This document shows, piece after piece, positions 1-8,221 of a stretch of 23,574 nt of DNA (the stretch's first letter is position 1; each line of letters opens with the position of its first letter). Made by a program: the position numbers and the translations under genes. This stretch comes from Bacteroidales bacterium UBA3289. GTDB taxonomy: Bacteria > Bacteroidota > Bacteroidia > Bacteroidales > UBA932. The DNA lies in contig DETL01000023.1 of NCBI GenBank assembly GCA_002361625.1, positions 16,018 to 39,591 on the forward strand, given 5' to 3'. The notes beneath the pieces are model-generated. The model was not told the DNA's origin and made no database searches. It saw nothing but the letters and a program-made list of their open reading frames with translations.

Positions 1-1004
1 TCATCGCGACGATGGACATCGAGGAAATCAACGCCGACCGCGACAAGTTCCTCGCCGCCGTCAGCCAGAACGTGGAGGCGGAACTCCGCAAGATCGGCCT
101 CAAGCTCATCAACGTGAATGTAACCGACATCCGCGACGAGTCCGGCTACATCGACGCCCTGGGTAAGGAAGCCGCCGCAAAGGCGATCAACGATGCGAAG
201 AAGTCCGTCGCCGAACAGAACCGGTTCGGTGAGATCGGTAAGGCCGAGGCCGACCGGGACAAGGACATCCGGATCGCCGAGACCACCCGGGATACCCGTA
301 TCAAGACTGCGGAGGCCAATGCGCTCGCCGTCGAGGGTGAGAACACCTCCAAGATTGCCATAGCCAATTCCAACGCGACCCGCCGCGAGAAGGAGGCCGA
401 AGCCGACCGTATCGCCGTGGCCGCTGAGAAGGTCCAGGCCGCAAAGGCCTTGGAGGAGGCCTACAAGTCCGAGCGTGACGCGGAACTCGCCCGTGCCGAA
501 CGCGAGCAGGCCACCCAGAAGGCCAACGTCGTGGTTCCGGCCCAGATCGACAAGGAGAAAGCCATCATCGACGCCGAAGCCGAAGCGGAGCAGATCCGTC
601 GCAAGGCCAAGGGTGAAGCCGACGCCATCTACGCCAAGATGGACGCCCAGGCCCGGGGTATCCTCGAGATCCTCACCAAGCAGGCGACCGGTTTCCAGCA
701 GCTCGTAAGCGCTGCGGAGGGCGATGCCTCCAAGGCTGTCCTCATGATGGTTGCGGACAAGCTTCCCGAACTCGTCAAGACCCAGGTCGAGGCCGTGAAG
801 GGCATCAATATCGACAAGGTAACCGTCTGGGATACCGGTAATTCCGCTGACGGGAAAACCGCCACGTCCAATTTCATTTCCGGGATGATGAAGTCCGTTC
901 CCCCGCTGGACGACCTCTTCAAGATGGCCGGAATGGAACTCCCTTCCTACCTCAAGGGCGCCCAGAAGCCGGACGTGCAGGAGGAGAAAGAGGAGGTGAA
1001 GTAA
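1..1004 (+). CDS. Flotillin-family (SPFH/Band 7) protein, 5' partial
   Basis: This is a membrane-microdomain scaffold protein of the flotillin/FloT/YqiK type. The reading frame is open to the left edge (codons at 3, 6 and 9, then ATG at 12), so the N-terminal membrane anchor and most of the SPFH domain lie outside the window. The visible part begins with the end of the SPFH domain (NVNVTDIRD). It continues as about 170 residues of Ala/Glu/Lys-rich coiled coil with EAEADR and EAEAEQIRRKAKGEAD repeats, typical of flotillins. The C-terminal motif ARGILEILTKQATGFQQL and the SVPPLDDLFKMAGMELPSYL tail also match the family. The gene ends TAA three bases before a small regulator, so the two are probably cotranscribed. 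The family call is firm. The true start cannot be seen, and its partner is not shown by the sequence. Confidence 0.9.
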   Translation, partial: IATMDIEEINADRDKFLAAVSQNVEAELRKIGLKLINVNVTDIRDESGYIDALGKEAAAKAINDAKKSVAEQNRFGEIGKAEADRDKDIRIAETTRDTRIKTAEANALAVEGENTSKIAIANSNATRREKEAEADRIAVAAEKVQAAKALEEAYKSERDAELARAEREQATQKANVVVPAQIDKEKAIIDAEAEAEQIRRKAKGEADAIYAKMDAQARGILEILTKQATGFQQLVSAAEGDASKAVLMMVADKLPELVKTQVEAVKGINIDKVTVWDTGNSADGKTATSNFISGMMKSVPPLDDLFKMAGMELPSYLKGAQKPDVQEEKEEVK

Positions 1005-1007
1005 GCC

Positions 1008-1226
1008 ATGCCCATCATCATCAATATCGATGTCATGCTGGCCCGCCGGAAAATGTCCTCCGGCGAGCTGGCGGAAAAGATCGGCATCACACCCGCCAAC
1101 CTTTCCATCCTCAAGTGCGGAAAAGCCAAGGCGATCCGCATCTCCACGATGGACGCGATCTGCCGGGCCCTGGACTGCCAACCCGGTGACATCCTGGAGT
1201 ATCGACCCGGGGAGCCGGGCGAATGA
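1008..1226 (+). CDS. Small Cro/CI-type helix-turn-helix regulator
   Basis: This 72-residue protein is almost entirely one XRE/Cro-type DNA-binding domain. The pattern ELAEKIGITPANLSILKCGK (about residues 20-39) gives helices 2 and 3, and MDAICRALDCQPGDILEY is the usual family ending. It resembles the short YozG-like regulators. No sensor or dimerisation domain is present. ATG at 1008 is preceded by AGGAGG at 991-996, inside the flotillin gene, and only three bases separate the two genes, suggesting cotranscription. A strong terminator follows, so the regulator closes this unit. Its target is unknown: the flotillin operon or the adjacent TonB receptor promoter are obvious but unproven candidates. 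Confidence 0.88.
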   Translation: MPIIINIDVMLARRKMSSGELAEKIGITPANLSILKCGKAKAIRISTMDAICRALDCQPGDILEYRPGEPGE

Positions 1227-1251
1227 CCCGACTCCCTCCCCACCCATCGAG

Positions 1252-1280
1252 AACCTGCGGCCCTTTCGCCGCAGGTTTTT
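1252..1280 (+). terminator. Intrinsic terminator after the HTH gene
   Basis: A perfect 9-bp stem (AACCTGCGG at 1252-1260 with CCGCAGGTT at 1269-1277) closes an 8-base loop and runs into a T-tract (TTTTT at 1276-1280). It ends the flotillin/HTH unit and lies directly upstream of the TonB receptor promoter. Confidence 0.9.
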
Positions 1281-1306
1281 GATTTGCAAAGATTTGCTTA
1301 TCTTTG
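1278..1306 (+). promoter_or_regulatory. Bacteroidota-type promoter of the TonB receptor
   Basis: A TAnnTTTG box (TATCTTTG, 1299-1306) lies 17 bases after TTTG at 1278-1281, close to the Bacteroidota -7/-33 arrangement. The start site should be near 1311-1313, leaving only a few bases before the ATG at 1316, so the mRNA may be almost leaderless. The -33 spacing is somewhat short of the usual 19-21. Confidence 0.65.
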
Positions 1307-1315
1307 TGTCCGGAA

Positions 1316-3328
1316 ATGGAAAGAAGAAGGTTATATGCAGTCCTCCTGACGTGCTGCGTAGCCGTATCCTCATGGGCGCAGGATACGGCCGATGTATTTT
1401 CGCGCCATCTCCACCTGAAAGAGGTGGTGGTCACCGGCCTGACCGGTGACAGCAAACTCAGTGAAACCCCCGCAGCCGTCAGCGTGCTGGATGCCCATAC
1501 CATCCGTTCCAACGCCGCCGGCAACATCATAGATGCCATTGCCCGGGAGCCAGGCGTAAGTCAGATTTCCACCGGCGGCGGCATCTCCAAACCCGTCATC
1601 CGCGGCCTCGGCTACAACCGGGTAGTCGTCATTGCCGACGGTCTCCGCCAGGAAGGCCAGCAGTGGGGTGACGAGCACGGCGTGGAACTGGACGGGAACA
1701 GCGTCCACTCCGCCGAAATCATCAAGGGTCCGGCCAGCCTCATGTACGGTTCCGACGCCCTGGCCGGCGTCCTCATCTTCCACCCCGAAGCCAACCCGGC
1801 TCCCGGGTCATTCACGGCTGGACTCAGCAGTGAGTATCAGAGCAACAGCGGCCTGGCCGTCTACAGCCTGTACCATGGGGGCAACCAGGGCGGTTTCGTC
1901 TGGAACATCCGTTTCAGTGACAAGTATGCCCATGCCTACCGCAATGCGGCCGACGGTCTGGTTCCCGGCACCCAGTTCCGGGAAAGGGCCGTCACCGGAA
2001 GAATGGGCCTCAACCGGAAATGGGGCTTCTCCCGCCTGACACTGGGCTATTTTCACCTGACCCCGGGCATGACGGATGGCTACGAGGACGGCGTTCTGGA
2101 AGGCCCCACGGGGTACGGACTGGAACTCCCCTTCCAGCAGGTGCGGCATTATAAAGCCGTCCTGGATAACACGTTCATCGCCGGTGACGGGCGGATCAGG
2201 GCGCTGGTGGGCTACCAGCAGAACCGTCGGCAGGAATTCGAGGAAGAAGCGGACGAAGCCGAACTGGATTTCAAACTGCAGACCGTCAACTACGACGTCA
2301 AGTACATCTCCGGCGACCGGAACGGCTGGAAACTTTCCACCGGCGTCGGCGGCATGTTCCAGGAGAGCGGGAACCTGGGCGAAGAGGTCCTCATCCCGGC
2401 CTACCGGCTGTTCGATGCGGGCGTGTTCGCCACCGCCACCAAAGCGCTGGACAAGATCCATCTCTCCGGCGGTGTCCGCGGCGACCTCCGGATCCTCCAC
2501 AGCTTCGCACTCGAGGACCGGTTTCAGGATTTCACCCGCAAGTTTCCGGGCGTGACGGCCAGCGCCGGCATGGTCTATACCCCCTTCCCCGGTCTGAACC
2601 TCCGGGCCAACATCGCCCGGGGCTTCCGGGCGCCGAACCTCAGCGAACTCGCCTCCAACGGCGTCCACGAAGGGACGGTCCGGTACGAGAAGGGCAATGC
2701 CGACCTCAAGCCCGAATTCAGCCTCCAGGGCGACCTGGGCGGTGATTTCGCCTCGGAACACCTGACCCTGGTCGGCGCCCTGTTCTGCAACCGGATCGAC
2801 AACTACATCTATGCCGGCCGTACCGGAGCGTCCATCGACGGGTTCGACGTTTACCAATATACTTCCGGACAAGCCCTCCTGTACGGGGGCGAGGTCTCCA
2901 TCGACATCCACCCGGTCCACCGGCTCCATCTGGGCGGTCAGTTTTCCTATGTCCGCGGAACCTTCGGAAAGGAGGACATGCCGCTCATTCCGGCTCCCCG
3001 GCTGGGCGGAGAAGTCAAATGGGAGCTCTTCCATGACGGAAAGACCTTCCGGGACGGTTATGTTTCCTTCCGGGTCGATCACCGTTTCGCCCAGGACCAT
3101 TTCCTGCCCGGTACGGAAACGGCGACCCCGGCCTATACGCTCCTGGGCATTTCCGCCTCTACGGACATCCATTCCCGCACGCGTCGCATCGCGAGGGTCA
3201 GCCTGATCGCGGACAACCTGACGGATGCCGTCTATGTGGACCATCTGAGCCGGCTCAAGTATGTCGGGATCCGCAATCCGGGGCGAAACATCACCGTGAA
3301 AGTGGAAATTCCGATCCTGGGACAATAA
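1316..3328 (+). CDS. TonB-dependent outer-membrane receptor
   Basis: This is an outer-membrane beta-barrel importer of 670 residues. It opens with a signal peptide (MERRRLYAVLL..., cleavage probably after SSWA). The plug domain follows directly at about 35-145, with the TonB-box-like region VVVTG, then IRGLGYNRVVVIADG and the plug end EIIKGPASLMYGSDALAGV. The remainder is a 22-strand barrel with aromatic strands and the FRAPNLSELASNGVHEGT loop. No STN domain or SusD partner is present, and the length is that of metal/siderophore/cofactor receptors rather than the ~1000-residue SusC type. The plug segment GQQWGDEHGVELD is rich in His and acids, which hints at a metal-linked substrate. ATG at 1316 is preferred over an in-frame TTG at 1304, which falls inside the promoter box. 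Confidence 0.93.
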   Translation: MERRRLYAVLLTCCVAVSSWAQDTADVFSRHLHLKEVVVTGLTGDSKLSETPAAVSVLDAHTIRSNAAGNIIDAIAREPGVSQISTGGGISKPVIRGLGYNRVVVIADGLRQEGQQWGDEHGVELDGNSVHSAEIIKGPASLMYGSDALAGVLIFHPEANPAPGSFTAGLSSEYQSNSGLAVYSLYHGGNQGGFVWNIRFSDKYAHAYRNAADGLVPGTQFRERAVTGRMGLNRKWGFSRLTLGYFHLTPGMTDGYEDGVLEGPTGYGLELPFQQVRHYKAVLDNTFIAGDGRIRALVGYQQNRRQEFEEEADEAELDFKLQTVNYDVKYISGDRNGWKLSTGVGGMFQESGNLGEEVLIPAYRLFDAGVFATATKALDKIHLSGGVRGDLRILHSFALEDRFQDFTRKFPGVTASAGMVYTPFPGLNLRANIARGFRAPNLSELASNGVHEGTVRYEKGNADLKPEFSLQGDLGGDFASEHLTLVGALFCNRIDNYIYAGRTGASIDGFDVYQYTSGQALLYGGEVSIDIHPVHRLHLGGQFSYVRGTFGKEDMPLIPAPRLGGEVKWELFHDGKTFRDGYVSFRVDHRFAQDHFLPGTETATPAYTLLGISASTDIHSRTRRIARVSLIADNLTDAVYVDHLSRLKYVGIRNPGRNITVKVEIPILGQ

Positions 3329-3345
3329 ACGACAGGATATTTTTG

Positions 3346-3353
3346 TAACTTTG
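3346..3353 (+). promoter_or_regulatory. Candidate promoter of the M16 peptidase
   Basis: TAACTTTG matches the Bacteroidota -7 consensus in the 45-base gap between the receptor stop (3328) and the peptidase ATG (3374). I see no good -33 TTTG at the expected distance. The predicted start near 3359 gives a leader of about 15 bases. Confidence 0.5.
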
Positions 3354-3373
3354 TAAGTTCAAAAGCTCTGAGC

Positions 3374-6259
3374 ATGAAGAAATTTCTGATTATGGCGGCC
3401 ATCGCCGCCGTGGCCGTTTCGTGCGGCAGCAAGTATGAGACCGTGAAGGGCGATCCCCTCCAGGCGAAGATCTACACCCTGGACAACGGCCTGAAAGTGT
3501 ATATGACCGTCAACAAGGACGAGCCCCGGATCCAGACCTACATCGCCGTCCGCGCGGGCGGCAAGGACGATCCGGCCGACAATACCGGTCTCGCCCACTA
3601 CCTCGAGCACATGATGTTCAAGGGAACCGAGCAGTTCGGCACCCAGGACTATGCCGCCGAGAAGCCGATGCTCGCCGCCATCGACAGCCTGTTCGAAGTG
3701 TACCGTACCCTGAAGGATCCCGAGGAGCGCCTCGCCCTCTACCATGAGATCGACTCCATCAGCTACGAGGCCTCCAAGATCGCGATCCCGAACGAGTATG
3801 ACAAGCTGATGTCCATCATCGGTTCCGAAGGGTCCAACGCCTACACGTCCAACGACGTCACCTGCTATGTGGAGGAGATCCCCTCCAACCAGGTGGAGAA
3901 CTGGGCGAAGATCCAGGCCGACCGCTTCATGAACTGCGTCTTCCGCGGATTCCACACCGAACTCGAGGCCGTCTATGAAGAGAAGAACATGGGCCTGACC
4001 TCCGACGGCGAGAAGGCCCTCGACGCCATCGACTCCCTCCTCTTCCCGCACCACCCGTACGGGACGCAGACGGTCATCGGCACGCAGGATCACCTCAAGA
4101 ATCCTTCGCTGAAGGCCATCCGCAAGCAGAAGGACACCTACTATGTTCCGAACAACGTGGCCATCTGCCTCTCCGGCGACTTCGACCCGGACCAGATGGT
4201 CAAGACCATCGAGAAATACTTCGGCGCCTGGAAACCCAACGAGAATCTCCCGACCTTCACCGTGAAGCCGGAGGATCCGGTCACCGCGCCCCTCCGCAAG
4301 GACATCCTGGGCTATGATGCCCAATTCCTGATGATGGCCTGGCGCACGCCGGGCGCATCCTCGCTGGAGAGCGAGATCTCCGACATCGTGTCCTCCGTCC
4401 TCTACAACGGGCAGGCCGGCCTCGTGGACCTGGACGTCAACCAGAACCAAACCGTCCTGAGTGCCGGAGTCTTCAACTACAACCGGGCGGACCACGGTCT
4501 CATGATCGTGGAAGGGATGCCCAAGGAAGGACAGACCCTGGAAGAAGTCCGCGACATCATCCTGACCGAGTTCGCCAAGCTCAGAAGCGGTGACTTCTCC
4601 GAATCGCTCGTGGAGGCCGCCAAGGCCAACTACAAGCTCCGCCAGATGCAGGGACTGGTTTCCAACAGCAACCGGGCCGACCAGTTCGTGGATTCCTTCA
4701 TCAACCGGGTGCCGTGGAAGACGGCCGTGGGCAAGATGGACCGGATCGCGAAGGTCACCAAGGCCGACGTCGTCGCCTGGGCGCAGAAATACCTGGGGCC
4801 CGACAGCTACGCCGCTGCCTACAAGCACATCGGCGAGGACAAGTCCATCAAGAAGATCGACGCCCCGCGCATCACGCCGATCGTGACCAACCGCGACAAG
4901 CAGAGCGATTTCCTCGCCGGCATCGCTGCCGCTGAGGTCGCTCCTATCGAGCCGGTCTTCGTGGACTACGAAAAGGACATGACCGTCTCCGAGGTGAACG
5001 GACTGCCGCTCCTGTACAAGAAGAACGAGAAGAACGACATCGCGTCCCTCACCATCCGCTATGACAAGGGCAGCGACAACGATCCTGTCCTGGCTCTGGC
5101 CGCCAGCTATTTCGACTATCTCGGAACACCGGAGCATCCCGCTGCCGACATCGCCTCCGAAATGTACGCCCTCGCCTGCAGCTACGGCCTCCAGGTGGGC
5201 GGGAACACCACCAACATCTTTGTGACCGGTCTCAGCGAGAATCTCACCAAGGCCCTCACGATCGTGGAAGACCTGCTTCGCAATGCAGCCGGCGACGAAG
5301 AAGTCCTCACCGAACTCAAGCAGGACCTGATCCGCACCCGGATGGACGCCAAACTGAACCAGCGTTCCTGCAACAGCGCCCTGCAGACGTACCTGATCTA
5401 CGGTCCTGAGTATGTCAAGGCGAAGACGCTGGACAACGCCGCCGTGGCTGCGCTCACCTCGGATGCCCTGACCGGCGCCGTGAAGGACCTGCTGGGCAAG
5501 CAGATGACCCTTCTCTACTACGGCCCCGCCTCGATCGAGGAGGTCCAGCAGATGGTGGCTGACGTCCATCCTTGCGAAGGCCTGGAGCCGCTCGTGAAGA
5601 CGCACGCCGTCCAGCAGCTCACCCCGGCCGCCAAGGTCATCCTGGCCCCGTACAACGCCCGTCAGTTCAATTATGTGCAGTACTCCAACCGGGGCGAAAC
5701 CATGGACCTCTCGCAGGATCCGGCCATCACCCTGTTCAACGAGTATTACGGAGGCGGCATGAACGCAATCGTGTTCCAGGAAATGCGGGAATCCCGCGCC
5801 CTCGCCTACGGTGCCGGCGCCCGCCTCTCCGCCCCGTCCTTCAAGGGTGACACCTATGCCTTCCGGGCCAACATCGCCTCCCAGAACGACAAGCTGCAGA
5901 AGGCTGTCGAGGGCTTCGACGAAATCATCGAAGACCTGCCGCAGGCCCCCGAGAACCTGGAGATCGCGAAAGCCGCCATCCTGGGCAAGCTCCGCACCCA
6001 GCGCACCACCGGCGCCTCCGTCCTGTACAGCTACCTGACCGCCCAGGAACTCGGCCTCACCGAGCCCCGCGAGAAGCAGATCTATGAGAAAGTGGGGGCC
6101 CTCACGATGGACGACCTTCTTGCCACCCACGCCAAATGGATCAAGGGCCGCACCTACGTGTATGCCATCCTCGGCGATCCCGCCGACCTGGACCTGGGCT
6201 TCCTGAAGACCCTGGGCCCCGTCCAGCAGGTGACGCTGGAGGAGATCTTCGGGTATTAG
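3374..6259 (+). CDS. M16-family zinc metallopeptidase, lipoprotein
   Basis: This 961-residue insulinase/pitrilysin-type peptidase carries a lipoprotein signal (MKKFLIMAAIAAVAVSC, lipidated Cys17), so it is probably tethered in the periplasm. The first M16 domain has the inverted zinc motif HYLEH (H75, E78, H79) and the distal ligand region ELEAVYEE (E203 or its neighbour), so it should be catalytic. A linker near residues 490-540 leads to a second M16 pair (about 540-950) without HxxEH, the non-catalytic half of the clam-shell. The length fits the two-repeat M16 proteins common in Bacteroidota, which degrade peptides in the periplasm. It is separated from the receptor by 45 bases with its own promoter box. 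Its last four bases overlap the convergent chain-length-factor-like gene. Confidence 0.93.
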   Translation: MKKFLIMAAIAAVAVSCGSKYETVKGDPLQAKIYTLDNGLKVYMTVNKDEPRIQTYIAVRAGGKDDPADNTGLAHYLEHMMFKGTEQFGTQDYAAEKPMLAAIDSLFEVYRTLKDPEERLALYHEIDSISYEASKIAIPNEYDKLMSIIGSEGSNAYTSNDVTCYVEEIPSNQVENWAKIQADRFMNCVFRGFHTELEAVYEEKNMGLTSDGEKALDAIDSLLFPHHPYGTQTVIGTQDHLKNPSLKAIRKQKDTYYVPNNVAICLSGDFDPDQMVKTIEKYFGAWKPNENLPTFTVKPEDPVTAPLRKDILGYDAQFLMMAWRTPGASSLESEISDIVSSVLYNGQAGLVDLDVNQNQTVLSAGVFNYNRADHGLMIVEGMPKEGQTLEEVRDIILTEFAKLRSGDFSESLVEAAKANYKLRQMQGLVSNSNRADQFVDSFINRVPWKTAVGKMDRIAKVTKADVVAWAQKYLGPDSYAAAYKHIGEDKSIKKIDAPRITPIVTNRDKQSDFLAGIAAAEVAPIEPVFVDYEKDMTVSEVNGLPLLYKKNEKNDIASLTIRYDKGSDNDPVLALAASYFDYLGTPEHPAADIASEMYALACSYGLQVGGNTTNIFVTGLSENLTKALTIVEDLLRNAAGDEEVLTELKQDLIRTRMDAKLNQRSCNSALQTYLIYGPEYVKAKTLDNAAVAALTSDALTGAVKDLLGKQMTLLYYGPASIEEVQQMVADVHPCEGLEPLVKTHAVQQLTPAAKVILAPYNARQFNYVQYSNRGETMDLSQDPAITLFNEYYGGGMNAIVFQEMRESRALAYGAGARLSAPSFKGDTYAFRANIASQNDKLQKAVEGFDEIIEDLPQAPENLEIAKAAILGKLRTQRTTGASVLYSYLTAQELGLTEPREKQIYEKVGALTMDDLLATHAKWIKGRTYVYAILGDPADLDLGFLKTLGPVQQVTLEEIFGY

Positions 6260-6819
6260 AAGGATATTTCTTCCCTCGCGCCCTCGGGGTTGGACGAAAG
6301 TACCACCGCGAGGGCGTGTTCTTTCGGGTCGATGCCCTGGGCGGCGAGGCTGTCCGCGAGGAGCGGGGTGAGTTCGTCGAACCAGCCGACGAGGGCGGTG
6401 TCGATGTCGCCGAGGGCGATCTGCATCCAGGCGTCCTCAAGGGCGCTTTCGTAGGAGCGGCCGCGGTGCGAATAGGTGGCGTTGTATCCGTGACAGCCCA
6501 GCCGGATGGCGATCAGGGAGGCGATGGTATTGTGGGTGGACTGCATGAAATGCGTCGGCTTCAAGGGGGCGTCGTCCATGCCCTTGACCGCTTTCAGGAA
6601 GTGTTCGGAATTGTCAATGCACCCGAAGTCCGTGCCGATAATGACGGCATCCGGGACGTCGATCCCGGCCTGCCTCAACGCTTCGGACGAGGTCCAGACG
6701 GCCCGTTTGAGCAGCCGGCCCATCCGACGGGCTTCCATCACAGAGAACACGCTCCGCCAGTCCGGTTCCGGATCGCCGGGCAGGAGTTCGTAGCGGGAAT
6801 GGAGATAGACCTTACGCAT
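6256..6819 (-). CDS. Short ketosynthase-like protein, chain-length-factor type, no active-site Cys
   Basis: This 187-residue protein has only the N-terminal half of a ketosynthase fold (PF13723-like, the ApeC/chain-length-factor type). The segment PTHFMQSTHNTIASLIAIRLGC matches the ketosynthase dimer-interface region. An ungapped match of its NATYSHRGRSYESAL segment to NLTVSGACASGSHAI of the ketosynthase at 15804 puts Gly where the nucleophilic Cys should be. It therefore should not condense by itself. In aryl-polyene systems such a protein pairs with an active ketosynthase and shapes chain length. The start ATG at 6819 lies inside the end of the upstream ketosynthase gene (8-base overlap), which fits a coupled KS/CLF pair. 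An earlier in-frame ATG at 6876 would run deep into that gene and is unlikely. It is the last gene of the ten-gene unit. Confidence 0.82.
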   Translation of the reverse strand: MRKVYLHSRYELLPGDPEPDWRSVFSVMEARRMGRLLKRAVWTSSEALRQAGIDVPDAVIIGTDFGCIDNSEHFLKAVKGMDDAPLKPTHFMQSTHNTIASLIAIRLGCHGYNATYSHRGRSYESALEDAWMQIALGDIDTALVGWFDELTPLLADSLAAQGIDPKEHALAVVLSSNPEGAREEISF

Positions 6820-7960
6820 GGGAAAGCAGGATGGATGAATCGTTTCCGCCGAAACCGAAGGCATTGCACAGGACATGTTCCAGGTGCGCCTCTCCCCCGG
6901 CGGAAGGGAGGATACAGGCTGGATCGACCTCCTGCCAATTCAACTGCGGCGGGATGAATCCCTCCCGCAAAGCCAGGAGGCAGAAGACGGCCTCGATGCT
7001 GCCGGAAGCGCTGGTCGTATGGCCGGTGAAGGCCTTGGTGGACGAAACCGGCGGCAGGGAATCCCCGAAAACACGCCGCAGCGCCGCACTCTCCGAAGCG
7101 TCATTGTTGGGCGTCCCGGTGCCGTGCGCATTGACATAGCCGATGTCCTGCGGGCGCAGCCCAGCCATCGCCAGAGCCTTTTGCATGGCGAGGAAAGCGC
7201 CCTCGCCGTTTTCGGAGGAAGCCGTCTGATGGAAAGCGTCGCAGGCATTGCCGAAGCCGCTCAAAACACCTAGGGACTGCGCTCCACGACGTTTCATCGA
7301 AGCCTCGGACTCCAGGACCAGGAAGGCGGCGCCCTCCCCCAGGTTCAAGCCGGCCCGCGTGGCATCGAACGGGCGGCATGGGGCCTCATCCAGGATCATC
7401 AGGGAGCCGAATCCGTGCAGGTGGAAGTCCGACAGGCATTCGCTGCCGCCCACCGCCACGATGTCGGCCCGGCCGCTGCGGATCAGATTCGCGCCGAAAA
7501 TAATGGCATTGGCCGCAGAGGAGCAAGCCGTGGAGAGCGTCGTTGCGAAAGGCGCCCCGCCGAAATGGTCGGCGATGGCATCCGTGGAAGCGCCGCAGTC
7601 GTGCAGCCGGGAATAGGCCGGAAAGATCCGTTCCGTCAGGTCCATGCCGCCGACGGTCGTCCCGCCGATGAGAGGAACGCCCGCAATGTCTTTCAGACCA
7701 GCCTGTTGCAAAGCCTCCTGCAAAGCGACAATGCCCAGGAGCGAGGTCCGGGAAAGCCCTTCCGCAGCACCGAACCGGGCAGCAAGTTCCTCATTCGTGG
7801 CCTTGACTTCCCCGACCGGGAAGCGTCGTTCCTCCGTCTGCAGATACTGCACGGGGGCGATGCCGGCCAGTCCCTTCCGGAGCGCGTCCAGGGTCTCTTC
7901 CTGGCCGCACCCGATGGCGCTGACGACACCGGCGCCGGTGATATGGAGGACCGGATCCAC
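6812..7960 (-). CDS. Beta-ketoacyl-ACP synthase (KS-alpha, partner of the CLF-like protein)
   Basis: This full-length FabF-type condensing enzyme has 382 residues. Cys146 (STACSSA), His279 (NAHGTGT) and His314 (GHTTSA) make an intact Cys-His-His triad, and the C-terminal CNAFGFGGND loop is present. It should catalyse decarboxylative condensation of malonyl-ACP with a growing acyl chain on one of the locus ACPs. The start is GTG at 7960, directly abutting the TAG of the upstream ACP gene (no spacer). The next Met, residue 106, would delete the fold. The following gene overlaps it by 8 bases and encodes a Cys-less partner, so this is most likely the alpha subunit of an ApeO/ApeC-like heterodimer. 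The heterodimer is inference; the KS call is firm. Confidence 0.9.
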   Translation of the reverse strand: MDPVLHITGAGVVSAIGCGQEETLDALRKGLAGIAPVQYLQTEERRFPVGEVKATNEELAARFGAAEGLSRTSLLGIVALQEALQQAGLKDIAGVPLIGGTTVGGMDLTERIFPAYSRLHDCGASTDAIADHFGGAPFATTLSTACSSAANAIIFGANLIRSGRADIVAVGGSECLSDFHLHGFGSLMILDEAPCRPFDATRAGLNLGEGAAFLVLESEASMKRRGAQSLGVLSGFGNACDAFHQTASSENGEGAFLAMQKALAMAGLRPQDIGYVNAHGTGTPNNDASESAALRRVFGDSLPPVSSTKAFTGHTTSASGSIEAVFCLLALREGFIPPQLNWQEVDPACILPSAGGEAHLEHVLCNAFGFGGNDSSILLSHA

Positions 7961-8221
7961 CTATTTGGTCCGGTTCGCCGCTACATAGTCCGCCATGACG
8001 GCGACGCTCTGGAAGACCTTCTTGCCCTCCTGCGGGCTGGCCAGCCGGATGCCGTAGTTGCGCTCCAGCAGCACGATCAGTTCCAGGACGTCGATGGAGT
8101 CGAGTCCCAGGCCCTCGTCCCCGAACAGCGGGGCGTCATTGTCGATATCCTCCGGCGTCATCCCGTCCAGGTTCAGGGCGTCGATGAGCTTCAGTTTGAT
8201 TTCATTGATCAAGGATTCCAT
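7961..8221 (-). CDS. Acyl carrier protein (first of two in the locus)
   Basis: This 86-residue acyl carrier protein has the phosphopantetheine attachment site GLDSIDVLEL (Ser42). The start chosen is ATG at 8221, giving MESLINEIKLKL; a longer frame to 8302 adds an unlikely Arg/Trp-rich leader. The loop before the serine (LFGDEGLGLDS) is two or three residues longer than in standard AcpP and resembles ACPs of aryl-polyene clusters. The gene overlaps the upstream Cys-less ketosynthase-like gene by 20 bases and abuts the GTG of the ketosynthase downstream. The position suggests that it carries the growing chain for that ketosynthase pair. Confidence 0.9.
   Translation of the reverse strand: MESLINEIKLKLIDALNLDGMTPEDIDNDAPLFGDEGLGLDSIDVLELIVLLERNYGIRLASPQEGKKVFQSVAVMADYVAANRTK

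Noticed and set aside
1808..3325. A 505-codon - strand frame opposite the TonB receptor
   Set aside because: No recognisable domain or start signal; the + strand encodes an obvious receptor with plug and barrel motifs.
3359..6130. A 923-codon open frame on the - strand opposite the M16 peptidase
   Set aside because: It is a shadow produced by the high GC content; the translation is low-complexity, has no domain, and the + strand frame has clear M16 motifs.
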